The notes: generated by a model not told the origin, from the letters alone. 7,249 nt of DNA from Methylotenera sp. (GCA_013816325.1 JACDEP010000100.1:453-7701), one strand, 5' to 3'. Positions 1-6,352 are shown, counted from the stretch's first letter. Numbers and translations: made by a program.

Positions 1-110
1 CCCTTCAAGATAATTTGCAATCTTACGATGGTCAGTTACCCTTACTTTATTCTAACTAACTAAACGTTACCGCTAACTTCGGTAATCAAGCATCAATAGA
101 GATCTCAAGC
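1..110. other. Upstream region of the globin gene, no assignable gene
   Basis: This stretch precedes the plus-strand globin gene. Two plus-strand frames stay open from the window edge to stops near positions 59-63. One of them reads LQDNLQSYDGQLPLLYSN and could be the tail of an upstream gene, but 18 codons cannot decide this. A perfect 6-bp inverted repeat, TTACCG at 67-72 and CGGTAA at 80-85, makes a small hairpin with a 7-base loop 26 bases before the globin start. It has no T-run after it, so it is not a convincing terminator; it could be an operator or leader hairpin. TATTCT at 48-53 resembles a -10 box, but no good -35 is visible. Confidence 0.35.
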
Positions 111-533
111 ATGACGCACCATCAACCTCCTAATCCAGATTCCCCACGGCAGTCTTTGTATGACCAGATTGGTGGAGAAGACGGTGTTCAACGCTTAGTC
201 AAAGTTTTTTACGATATCATTCAAACTAAGCCAGAGGGACATAAGTTACACCTATTACACCTTCGCGGTAACGGCATAGCTCATTCACGTATTGAGCAAT
301 TTAATTTTCTTTCTGGTTTTCTAGGGGGGCCTAAGCTTTATGTTGAACAACATGGCCATTCAAATGTTAGGACGATGCATCAGCATGTAGAAATTAACCA
401 TGAAGCAAAAGAGATATGGCTTACATGTATGGTAATGGCGATAGATGAATTAGGCATACCAAAAATCACTAAAGATAAACTCATCGATAACTTCACCATA
501 GTGGCAGAAAGGCTAGTCAATCGCAGCGATTAA
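111..533 (+). CDS. Group II truncated hemoglobin (2/2 globin, GlbO-like)
   Basis: This 140-aa protein matches the length and layout of group II truncated hemoglobins, small cytoplasmic haem proteins that bind O2 or NO. Their proposed roles are oxygen handling, NO or peroxide detoxification and redox sensing. After a Pro-rich 14-residue leader, the globin fold starts at LYDQIGG (16-22). KVFYDII puts a Tyr at the B10 position (Tyr34). FLSGFLGGP (66-74) is the family's E-helix signature. GHSNVRTMHQH contains the likely proximal haem-ligand His90 (F8), in the slot of the usual RxRH motif. Trp103 in EIWLTCM is the G8 Trp that marks group II. The Pro that usually follows the proximal His by two residues is His92 here. 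AGAGA lies just upstream of the ATG as a weak ribosome-binding site. The gene stands alone and converges on ribBA, so its role cannot be read from neighbours. Family assignment is firm; physiological role is not. Confidence 0.92.
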   Translation: MTHHQPPNPDSPRQSLYDQIGGEDGVQRLVKVFYDIIQTKPEGHKLHLLHLRGNGIAHSRIEQFNFLSGFLGGPKLYVEQHGHSNVRTMHQHVEINHEAKEIWLTCMVMAIDELGIPKITKDKLIDNFTIVAERLVNRSD

Positions 534-635
534 ATTCAACTACAGCTAGAGCAACTTAGGCAGTTACTCACCATAACGGAAGTAGCAGTGCTAGCTTGTT
601 TAAACAACAGCGCATAAGTGACCTCAAACACGTTG
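534..635. other. Convergent intergenic region, globin / ribBA
   Basis: This 102-base gap lies between two convergent genes. It contains a perfect 12-bp palindrome, TTGTTTAAACAA at 596-607, and short CTAGC/GCTAG repeats. I see no GC-rich hairpin followed by a T-run on either strand, so an intrinsic terminator for either gene is not evident. Confidence 0.4.
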
Positions 636-1802
636 CTATGCATCGCCGATGAATTCAGTCACTTCTAGCCCGAAACCTGCCATGCTAGGTATCTTGCGAG
701 GCTCGGCCATCAACCGCATCTTTACCACTCCCAAATCTCGTAATATCTGCGCACCAATCCCATAATCTTTAAGCGTGTGTTGGTTGCTAACTGGCTGATC
801 TGCTGATTTAACTGCATGGATAAGATCCTCACTTTTTTCATCACGTCTTAACATCACAATGACACCTACTTCTGCTTTGCTAATCATTTGCATGGCATGT
901 GGCAAGCTCCAGCTGTGACTCGCACTGCTGGCGTCCAGGAAATCAAATACAGATAAAGGTTCATGTACCCTAACCAGCACACTTTTATTAGCGGCAACAT
1001 CGCCTTTTACTAAAGCAAGATGTGTTTCATTGGCAATAGAATCATGAAATGCAATCAAATTAAATTGACCGTATGGAGTTTCAACTACTCGTTCAGCAAC
1101 ACGCATAACAAGACGCTCAGTTTGGCTACGATGTTTAATCAGGTCTGCGATAGTGCCTACTTTTAGATCATGTTCTGCTGCAAACTTAAGTAGATCAGGC
1201 AGGCGTGCCATTTCACCATTGTCTTTTAGAATTTCGCAAATCACAGCGGCTGGTTCAAGGTTCGCGAGTTTCGCGATATCACAACCAGCCTCCGTATGCC
1301 CTGCTCTTACCAGTACACCGCCTTTTTGTGCAATCAATGGAAATACATGTCCTGGGCTAACTATATCTACAGGTCGCGCATTCACGTTCACTGCAGCCTG
1401 AATGGTATGTGCTCTATCAGCAGCAGAGATTCCAGTAGTTACGCCTTCTGCAGCCTCAATTGACACGGTAAAATTGGTACCCATTTTCGTACCATTTTTT
1501 GTCACCATAGGCTCTAAATTAAGTTGCTTGCCCCGCTCTTCAGTAAGCGTAAGGCAAATTAATCCGCGACCATGCTTAGCCATAAAGTTTATATTTGTTG
1601 CTGTTACGAATTCTGCAGCCATGACCAAGTCGCCTTCATTTTCACGGTCTTCATCATCGAGCAAAACCACCATATGTCCTAGGCGTAACTCTTCAATAAT
1701 TTCGACAATCGGGCTAATTGATACCGGGTTGATGGATAACAAGTCCAATGGTAGCATCGGCTTTGGCTGCTCTAAAAACTTCAAACTAACAATATCATTC
1801 AT
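636..1802 (-). CDS. ribBA: 3,4-dihydroxy-2-butanone-4-phosphate synthase with degenerate GTP cyclohydrolase II domain (RibBX type)
   Basis: The N-terminal RibB domain (about residues 29-225) converts ribulose 5-phosphate to 3,4-dihydroxy-2-butanone 4-phosphate plus formate, supplying the four-carbon unit of riboflavin. Its signatures are intact: the acidic metal/substrate loop DDEDRENEGDL (49-59), TTGISAADRA (122-131), GHVFPL (151-156) and RAGHTEAGCD (166-175). The C-terminal part (about 230-388) aligns with GTP cyclohydrolase II at its ends, for example KDYGIGAQILRDLG (345-358). However, the zinc-binding Cys motif expected near 280-300 is absent: there are no Cys there, only a Ser/His-rich stretch. 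The RGEGRGIG-like catalytic segment is also lost. This is the RibBX arrangement known from many Proteobacteria, in which the second domain is not a working RibA, so a separate RibA is expected elsewhere. The start at 1802 has a poor ribosome-binding site and gives a 28-residue lead before the domain; Met16 (1757) is an alternative. It lies 30 bases after folE2 and is probably cotranscribed with it. Confidence 0.93.
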   Translation of the reverse strand: MNDIVSLKFLEQPKPMLPLDLLSINPVSISPIVEIIEELRLGHMVVLLDDEDRENEGDLVMAAEFVTATNINFMAKHGRGLICLTLTEERGKQLNLEPMVTKNGTKMGTNFTVSIEAAEGVTTGISAADRAHTIQAAVNVNARPVDIVSPGHVFPLIAQKGGVLVRAGHTEAGCDIAKLANLEPAAVICEILKDNGEMARLPDLLKFAAEHDLKVGTIADLIKHRSQTERLVMRVAERVVETPYGQFNLIAFHDSIANETHLALVKGDVAANKSVLVRVHEPLSVFDFLDASSASHSWSLPHAMQMISKAEVGVIVMLRRDEKSEDLIHAVKSADQPVSNQHTLKDYGIGAQILRDLGVVKMRLMAEPRKIPSMAGFGLEVTEFIGDA

Positions 1803-1832
1803 GATTTATTTACCAAAAATTAGGCATTAAGA

Positions 1833-2624
1833 TTAAGTGCTAGCTATACAAGCGTAAGCCGAATGGTTATGAATCGATTCAAAATTTTCACATTCCACTA
1901 TGTAATTTTGCACCCGGGCTTCATTGTTAAATGCTGCAGCAATGTCCCGCACCATATCCTCTACAAACTTAGGATTATCATAAGCGCGCTCAGTCACATA
2001 TTTCTCATCAGGGCGCTTTAGTAAGCCGTAAAGTTGAGATGAGGCCTGCTCTTCCACCATGGCAATAATGTCTTCAACCCACATAAAATCATTTAACTGG
2101 AGGGTGACCGTGACATGAGAGCGTTGATTATGGGCACCATAAGCAGAAATTTTCTTTGAGCATGGACAAAGACTAGTCACAGGAATTAACACTTTAATTT
2201 TGATGTCGTGCTTACCATTTTTAATTTCGCCAATAAAAGTCACTTCATAATCAAGCAGACTCTTAACGCCTGAAACTGGAGCAGATTTATTCACGAAATA
2301 AGGAAAGGCCATTTCTATATGGCCAGCCTCAGCTTCAAGCCTATGCACCATTTCATTCAAAATAACGGGGAAATTCTCCACTGAGATTTCACGTGCGTTA
2401 TGATTAATAATCTCAACAAAGCGCGACATATGCGTGCCTTTAAAATTGTGCGGCAACTGGACATACATATTAAACATTGCAACCGTATGCTGTGCCCCAC
2501 CAGTTTTATCTTTGATTTGAACTGGGTGACGTATAGCCTTGATGCCAACTTTATCAATCGCTATCTGACGGATGTCAGGTAAGTTTTGAACATCCTCAAT
2601 CGAAAAATCTACGGGTCGATTCAT
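1833..2624 (-). CDS. folE2: GTP cyclohydrolase FolE2 (type IB)
   Basis: This 263-aa protein of the FolE2/COG1469 family converts GTP to 7,8-dihydroneopterin triphosphate, the first step of folate and other pterin synthesis. The active-site block is clear: SLCPCSKKIS (151-160) followed by GAHNQRSH (163-170). Cys153, His165 and Glu207 (in RPDEKYVTE) occupy the spacing of the metal ligands known in FolE2 enzymes, with Glu222 in FVEDMV as a further conserved acidic residue. Length is normal. FolE2 is unrelated in sequence to FolE and can use metals other than zinc, so some bacteria keep it for zinc-poor conditions and others as their only enzyme; which applies here cannot be seen. In a methylotroph the product could also feed tetrahydromethanopterin synthesis (inference). 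It is first of a two-gene unit with ribBA, downstream of a terminator and a short palindrome. Its ribosome-binding site is weak: a GAGAG about 12 bases before the ATG. Confidence 0.96.
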   Translation of the reverse strand: MNRPVDFSIEDVQNLPDIRQIAIDKVGIKAIRHPVQIKDKTGGAQHTVAMFNMYVQLPHNFKGTHMSRFVEIINHNAREISVENFPVILNEMVHRLEAEAGHIEMAFPYFVNKSAPVSGVKSLLDYEVTFIGEIKNGKHDIKIKVLIPVTSLCPCSKKISAYGAHNQRSHVTVTLQLNDFMWVEDIIAMVEEQASSQLYGLLKRPDEKYVTERAYDNPKFVEDMVRDIAAAFNNEARVQNYIVECENFESIHNHSAYACIAST

Positions 2625-2712
2625 AATTGATAAACTCTCTTAAATTGTCTTCTTACGCTTAATTAGAATAGTGTTTGAATCACTTTAAGCTTTACGCAAA
2701 ACAACTTAAGGG

Positions 2713-2729
2713 ATTCAGAAATGCTGAAT
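2713..2729. promoter_or_regulatory. Operator-like inverted repeat upstream of folE2
   Basis: ATTCAG and CTGAAT form a perfect 6-bp inverted repeat around the 5-base spacer AAATG. It lies about 90 bases before the folE2 start and just beyond the terminator of the preceding unit, where the folE2 promoter should be. It does not match the Zur box sometimes found before folE2 genes. A repressor-binding site is possible but unproven; the site could be chance in AT-rich DNA. Confidence 0.3.
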
Positions 2730-2743
2730 ACACCACTAACACT

Positions 2744-2774
2744 AAAAAAGAAGGGGGCACTTGCGAGCCCCCTT
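2744..2774 (-). terminator. Strong intrinsic terminator for the permease/TM2-like gene unit
   Basis: Read on the minus strand, AAGGGGGC and GCCCCCTT pair perfectly as an 8-bp, mostly G-C stem with an 8-base loop, followed by C and six T residues (2744-2749). This is classic rho-independent geometry. It closes transcription coming from the 2990-3295 gene and separates that unit from folE2. On the plus strand the hairpin is followed by only three T residues, so it acts mainly in one direction. Confidence 0.9.
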
Positions 2775-2989
2775 TAAAATTGCTACTCAATACGTCAAGT
2801 TGGAGGGAGATTACATTTCATCTTAACGTAATGTATTTTCTGTCTTCCAGTACATGCATACAATTCTCTTTAAGGATTACTCCGTTTGGATAAGTTTGAC
2901 GGCTTAAATCGATAAGTTATATTTAATATTTAGCAAAAGCTTACTGTTAATTAAAATTCATCATTCCAATAGCAATATGCAATTAAGGT
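2775..2989. other. 215-base AT-rich region between the TM2-like gene and its terminator
   Basis: No convincing gene is visible. On the minus strand one frame stays open for about 31 codons, ending at 2819, and reads LIDLSRQTYPNGVILKENC and onward. It has no good start upstream; an internal ATG gives only 13 residues (MHVLEDRKYITLR) behind a possible AAAGAGAA ribosome-binding site. It could be a small peptide gene, a decayed remnant or simply a long 3' untranslated region. Plus-strand reading frames here lack a ribosome-binding site and a recognisable product. Confidence 0.35.
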
Positions 2990-3295
2990 CTAAATTCTCT
3001 GACCTTTAGTTTTAAATAGTTCTGTCCGATATTTTGCCCAATAATAGGCATCCATTATTGAGATTGCATAGATAAAAATACCGCCTGCCAATCTGCCCAC
3101 CATAGAAATATTGGGCTGGGAAAGATTAAAGGTTATAAGGCCAAGTATGATCATAAAACAGGCCATGAAAAAGCCACGCTTGGGTGCATTATTAATGACT
3201 TGTCCCATACCAGGCAATAGTATGGCGATAAGCAATACTAATTTAGGACTCATTGGCTGTTTTAAAACGTTGTTGCTAACTGTTGTCATCACCAT
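2990..3295 (-). CDS. Small TM2-like integral membrane protein, function unknown
   Basis: This 101-aa hydrophobic protein has about three membrane segments, roughly residues 18-34, 42-58 and 66-84. The first ends in PGMGQVINNAPKRG (28-41), resembling the PGxGQxYNG-type turn of TM2-like small membrane proteins. The last ends in MDAYYWAKYR (81-90), which matches the acidic-aromatic end seen in such proteins. A GTG at 3328 would extend it by 11 residues, but those codons overlap the upstream gene in another frame. The ATG at 3295 sits 4 bases after AGGTGA (3300-3305), which directly follows the upstream stop. A second ATG at 3289 is an alternative. It is the last gene before the terminator at 2744-2774 and is probably translated in step with the 218-aa gene. 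No specific function can be assigned. Confidence 0.75.
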   Translation of the reverse strand: MVMTTVSNNVLKQPMSPKLVLLIAILLPGMGQVINNAPKRGFFMACFMIILGLITFNLSQPNISMVGRLAGGIFIYAISIMDAYYWAKYRTELFKTKGQRI

Positions 3296-3299
3296 CTTT

Positions 3300-3305
3300 T
3301 CACCT
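3300..3305 (-). promoter_or_regulatory. Ribosome-binding site deciding the start at 3295
   Basis: AGGTGA on the minus strand begins 3 bases after the stop codon of the 218-aa gene (3309-3311). It lies 4 bases before the ATG at 3295 and 10 before the ATG at 3289. It favours one of these over the GTG at 3328, which lies upstream of it. Confidence 0.6.
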
Positions 3306-3308
3306 GTT

Positions 3309-3965
3309 TCATTTAGAATTTTCCACACTTAACCGTATGGCAAGCGCTTGTTTCAGTAGGATTTCAATGACACTTTTGCTTATCGGCGTATCTTCATAAA
3401 CAGCATTGCGCATAATCAGATATTCGCCTCTCTCGGCTTGAGTCAACATGTAAGTCAGCCTCACCATCGTTGGCGTGATGAGTAGTTCTTTCATTTTTTC
3501 ATCAGCAAACAACTTAGGCACATATGCGTCTAGCAAAGACAAATCAACGGTTTCTTTCTGATATTTGATAATGGCATGCTGCGGCCAATTTGGCGGTATT
3601 GTTAGGTTGCCGTCCCATTGCCATGAAGGGCTGTAAAACTCGTTATTAGATGGCCTGACAATCAAATCCAGTGTGCCATGACTAGGATGGCTTCCCACCA
3701 ATTTTATCAGTATCCAGAGAGGGGGCAGCTTTCGCCAACCTAAAGTATCTTCCACAAGACCCAATGAAACTTGAAAACCGGCGTAATAGCCTGTTAAAAA
3801 TGGCAAATTCGCTTTATCCTGGCTCACTTGCACTTGTTCCAGCAGTGTCAGGCATTCATCAAATACTTGACTGCGCCTTTTCGCTTTATTGCTAACATCG
3901 CGACGGTATTTTTTGAATGAAACTACCACCATCATTATTATGAGAACAGCTACGACTATATTCAT
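3309..3965 (-). CDS. Membrane-anchored protein of unknown function, 218 aa
   Basis: I do not recognise this family. A hydrophobic stretch at residues 2-16 (NIVVAVLIIMMVVVS) followed by the basic KKYRRD suggests a single N-terminal anchor. The positive charges after it favour an N-out/C-in orientation, leaving the rest in the cytoplasm. The remainder is soluble, with a Trp/Pro-rich middle (SPSWQWDGNLTIPPNWPQH, about 113-131) and a helical C-terminal third. There are no cysteines in a metal-binding arrangement, no nucleotide-binding loop and no obvious catalytic triad. The ribosome-binding site is weak (GTGGTG); Met11 and Met12 are poorer starts. It lies 69 bases after the permease, and its stop is followed at once by the ribosome-binding site of the TM2-like gene, so the two probably form a pair. 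Coding potential is good because the frame is long and uninterrupted between well-placed neighbours. Confidence 0.8.
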   Translation of the reverse strand: MNIVVAVLIIMMVVVSFKKYRRDVSNKAKRRSQVFDECLTLLEQVQVSQDKANLPFLTGYYAGFQVSLGLVEDTLGWRKLPPLWILIKLVGSHPSHGTLDLIVRPSNNEFYSPSWQWDGNLTIPPNWPQHAIIKYQKETVDLSLLDAYVPKLFADEKMKELLITPTMVRLTYMLTQAERGEYLIMRNAVYEDTPISKSVIEILLKQALAIRLSVENSK

Positions 3966-3972
3966 TTGAACA

Positions 3973-4004
3973 CCACATGTGGCAACAGCCCGAAAGCCGT
4001 TGCC
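3973..4004 (-). repeat. Stem-loop plus palindrome between permease and 218-aa gene
   Basis: GGCAACAGC (3981-3989) and GCCGTTGCC (3996-4004) form a 9-bp stem with one G-U pair and a 6-base loop. A perfect 10-bp palindrome, CCACATGTGG (3973-3982), overlaps the stem foot and lies just before the 218-aa start. No U-run follows on the minus strand, so it is unlikely to be a normal terminator. It may be an mRNA processing or stability element that lets the permease and the downstream pair be expressed at different levels. Confidence 0.5.
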
Positions 4005-4034
4005 AGTCTTGTTTAAAAGCTCAATGTTGTTACC

Positions 4035-5429
4035 CTAATATCCCTTTGGTCGTGGCCATGGCATGGTGAACTGATCTGCACGTTTCACGTATTTGTAGCG
4101 ACGTAATACGAACCAGATAGAAGCCAATATATAAAACGCCATGATAGAAAGCAGCGATGCACCGTAACCTAAGAATGTCGCAAAATAAGTGGCACAGCAC
4201 AGCGTTAGCAATGTAATTGCCGGGATAGGATGGAAAGGATGAATATAACCACGGTGGATGCTGCCTAGTGGCCACATTTTCCTGAACTTAATCATGTTAA
4301 AGGTCATAAAGGTGTAGCCAAGCAAGCCTGACAGGATAGAGAACGTGATGACTTGATCCAACAACCCAGTAAATGCAAATGATATTGCTATCGGCACAAG
4401 GAATAGCACTGAGCGGTAAGGTGTGCGATATTTTGGATGAATCGCGCCAAAAAATACCGGCATATAACGATCACGAGCGGGCGAAAACCAAGCACGTGAG
4501 GCATCATTGATACATCCGTTGGCTGAGGCAATTGCAGCAAAAGCAGTCGCAACAAACAACATTAATTGAAGTTGACTACTACCAAGCAATGTTGCAGCAT
4601 CGTACATAGGTGTTACCGCTTGCCCTAAATATTGCCAAGGCATTAAACCTGTAGCGACAAACCAAGTAATGGTTGCTGCCACCAATAATGTCATCATACC
4701 CCCCATTGTGCCTAATGGAATAGACCGGCCTGCAGAGCGCACTTCTTCGGCAGCTTGACATGTACCTTCGATACCAAGGTAATACCACATACCAAACTGT
4801 AGCGCAGCGATTACGCCAATCCAGCCGTATGGCAAGTCCGTGAGAAGCGCTTGGTGCTGGAGCACAACACCTTGATGCAGTGGGTCGACCGCAAAAAACA
4901 ATACGATTAACGACATGAAGGCCAGAAAGGTAATGACAAGATTAAGTGTCAAGGTTGCGAATACACCTCGATAATTGAGCCAAGCCAGAAAGGCTACGGT
5001 TAGTACTACGAAAGGTTTGGTATCGAGATTGGCATAGCCCATTACCTCGGCACCAGACTTCATCAGGTCACCCACCACCAGCGCATCAGCCGCACATAGC
5101 ATGGTGTAAGCCATCACAAGATATAAACCCACATTAAATGCCATTAATGGCCCAATAATGTGTTTGGCCTGTGTATATTGGCCCCCTGCAGCAGCTACCG
5201 TAGAAGTAACCTCAGAGTCAATCATCGCCACACAAGTGTATAGCAAGCCAATAACCCAGCAAGCAATGAGCGATGCATAAGCACCACCCTTACCTACTGT
5301 AAAATTCCAGCCCATGAACTCACCCACCAGCACAATGCCCACACCAAGTGCCCATATATGAAAAGGATTGAGCACCTTAAGCATCGCAATGCGCTTGTTC
5401 CCGCTACTCGTAATTTTCTCGCTAGCCAT
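4035..5429 (-). CDS. APC-superfamily amino acid/amine permease, ethanolamine-permease type
   Basis: This 464-aa inner-membrane transporter has about 12 predicted helices. GVGIVLVGEFMGWNF (29-43) is the unwound TM1 glycine motif, with the GE-x-x-GWN form typical of the EAT branch. YYLGIEGTCQAAEEVRSAG (216-234) is the TM6 substrate-site motif, with Glu221 and the following acidic pair. SPARDRYMP and HPKYRTPYRS (316-340) match the conserved loop after TM8. The C-terminus is basic and cytoplasmic (RRYKYVKR). The family imports amino acids or amines by proton or sodium symport or exchange. Because the gene follows an MgsC-like gene, a methylated amine or related amine is a reasonable substrate guess, but specificity cannot be read from sequence. 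Its ATG overlaps the stop of the 60-aa gene (TAATG) and is preceded by AAGGGAG at good spacing, so the two are translationally coupled. Confidence 0.9.
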   Translation of the reverse strand: MASEKITSSGNKRIAMLKVLNPFHIWALGVGIVLVGEFMGWNFTVGKGGAYASLIACWVIGLLYTCVAMIDSEVTSTVAAAGGQYTQAKHIIGPLMAFNVGLYLVMAYTMLCAADALVVGDLMKSGAEVMGYANLDTKPFVVLTVAFLAWLNYRGVFATLTLNLVITFLAFMSLIVLFFAVDPLHQGVVLQHQALLTDLPYGWIGVIAALQFGMWYYLGIEGTCQAAEEVRSAGRSIPLGTMGGMMTLLVAATITWFVATGLMPWQYLGQAVTPMYDAATLLGSSQLQLMLFVATAFAAIASANGCINDASRAWFSPARDRYMPVFFGAIHPKYRTPYRSVLFLVPIAISFAFTGLLDQVITFSILSGLLGYTFMTFNMIKFRKMWPLGSIHRGYIHPFHPIPAITLLTLCCATYFATFLGYGASLLSIMAFYILASIWFVLRRYKYVKRADQFTMPWPRPKGY

Positions 5430-5611
5430 TATGGGCTCCCTTCTTCCAAATGTATGCCGTGAACGACTTCATCTTCGCTACCTTCGCGAGAACTCATCAA
5501 ATACTCTTCATCGTACTGTGAAGAAATCATAAAAGCATCTACCACCATCCATACCAGCATGACCGCCGAAAGGCTCCATGCTACATATACCAAAATATTC
5601 CAAAATTCCAT
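5429..5611 (-). CDS. Single-pass small membrane protein, likely permease partner
   Basis: This 60-aa protein has one membrane helix (about residues 5-28, Trp-rich at the ends) followed by a strongly acidic tail (DEEY, EGSEDE, LEEGSP). The family is unknown to me. A strong GGGAGA lies 6 bases before the ATG, which supports real translation. Its stop overlaps the start of the permease in TAATG, so ribosomes finishing it can restart on the permease mRNA, as is common for subunits made in fixed ratio. By analogy with small proteins encoded next to some solute symporters, it may help permease assembly, stability or regulation. This is inference from position only. Confidence 0.8.
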   Translation of the reverse strand: MEFWNILVYVAWSLSAVMLVWMVVDAFMISSQYDEEYLMSSREGSEDEVVHGIHLEEGSP

Positions 5612-5656
5612 GATCTTTCTCCCGAAATATGAGCAACTATTATTAGTAAGTAATTA

Positions 5657-6046
5657 TTAATTATCGAATTTTTCAGCGATTACTTCGCGATATTGCTTAT
5701 CAGATACTTTTAACATGAACAAGAAATAACCTATGACTACAACAATAGTAATAATCAACATCAATGGGTCGATCGTGTAGTCAAAACGACTATTAATTAA
5801 GGTGGCAGCTTTTTCTGGGTCATAACCAAGCTTGATCCATTGTGCTTGTTGAATTGCGTTCTGCCCTAAAGACTCCCAAGTCGCTTTTACAGTCTCGACA
5901 GCCGCAGCCGCAGCCGCTTCGGCTTTAGCCTCAGCTTTAAAAAGCAATGGCACCATCAAACTAGCGTAAACCAATACAAGGACTAAAACTGTGTCGAATA
6001 TCTGACCAAAGATGCCCTGACTGGGCGGCGTATAATTTTTTTTCAT
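5657..6046 (-). CDS. Two-helix membrane protein with Ala/Lys/Glu-rich helix, function unknown
   Basis: In this 129-aa protein the first membrane helix is at about 17-36 (DTVLVLVLVYASLMVPLLF). It is followed by an Ala-rich, Lys/Glu-studded helix (37-54), an amphipathic linker with several Gln residues (55-92) and a second membrane helix at about 93-112. The tail is charged and cytoplasmic-like (SDKQYREVIAEKFDN). With two helices, the roughly 56-residue linker would lie on one side of the membrane, probably the periplasmic side if the ends are cytoplasmic. The start is well supported: AGGAGA (6052-6057) is 5 bases before the ATG and overlaps the stop codon of the 98-aa gene. I recognise no family. 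Placement between two other small membrane genes and a permease suggests a shared complex. Confidence 0.8.
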   Translation of the reverse strand: MKKNYTPPSQGIFGQIFDTVLVLVLVYASLMVPLLFKAEAKAEAAAAAAVETVKATWESLGQNAIQQAQWIKLGYDPEKAATLINSRFDYTIDPLMLIITIVVVIGYFLFMLKVSDKQYREVIAEKFDN

Positions 6047-6055
6047 TTGAGTCTC

Positions 6056-6352
6056 CTAGCGATTTATTTTGGCGGCATGATTAGCATCAAAATGTTTGAT
6101 ATCTAAGCCGTAGATGAAATCCTTATCTTCTTTAAAATGCTTAGTCATCGCGAAAACAGAGGCGGTGTTAAAAAGCATTAATAAGAAACTTGAAACGTAT
6201 AGCACAAAACGTATATTGGTGTCTTGTACGATGCCTAGGATAGCGATCAGCACGAAAATGACAGCGGCCCACAACAACGCAACGTCGAACCAAGCCATTA
6301 AGCAATCGCGCATATACATTTCGTTCATTCTTTTTCTGATGTCTTTACTCAT
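6056..6352 (-). CDS. Two-helix membrane protein heading the permease operon, function unknown
   Basis: This 98-aa protein has a basic N-terminus (KDIRKRMNEMYMRD), two membrane helices at about 20-41 and 48-69 with a short turn (QDTNIR) between them, and a charged, His-containing tail (KHFKEDKDF to KINR). This predicts a hairpin with both ends in the cytoplasm. GGGAGAGAG lies directly upstream of the ATG at good spacing. It is first in a tight series: its TAG stop is part of the next gene's ribosome-binding site. I know no family for it. It is probably the first gene of the transcript that carries the permease, with the 186-base leader and the inverted-repeat element upstream. Confidence 0.8.
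   Translation of the reverse strand: MSKDIRKRMNEMYMRDCLMAWFDVALLWAAVIFVLIAILGIVQDTNIRFVLYVSSFLLMLFNTASVFAMTKHFKEDKDFIYGLDIKHFDANHAAKINR

Noticed and set aside
1..54. Minus-strand frame reading NKVRVTDHRKIANYLEG at the left edge, superficially like a release-factor segment
   Set aside because: It directly follows a stop codon, has no start codon before the window edge, and does not continue as the release-factor motif would.
1153..1830. Two plus-strand frames opposite ribBA (82 and 142 codons)
   Set aside because: They lie wholly or almost wholly antisense to a well-supported gene with intact RibB motifs and show no ribosome-binding site or plausible product.
1803..1832. Possible FMN riboswitch before ribBA
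   Set aside because: The gap is only 30 bases and contains none of the conserved RFN-element blocks; none is seen before folE2 either.
2776..2860. Possible pqqA-like small peptide gene
   Set aside because: Translations in all minus-strand frames lack the conserved Glu-x-x-x-Tyr core of PqqA.
2675..2893. 72-codon plus-strand frame over the terminator
   Set aside because: It spans the GC hairpin of the terminator, has no ribosome-binding site, and its peptide looks random.
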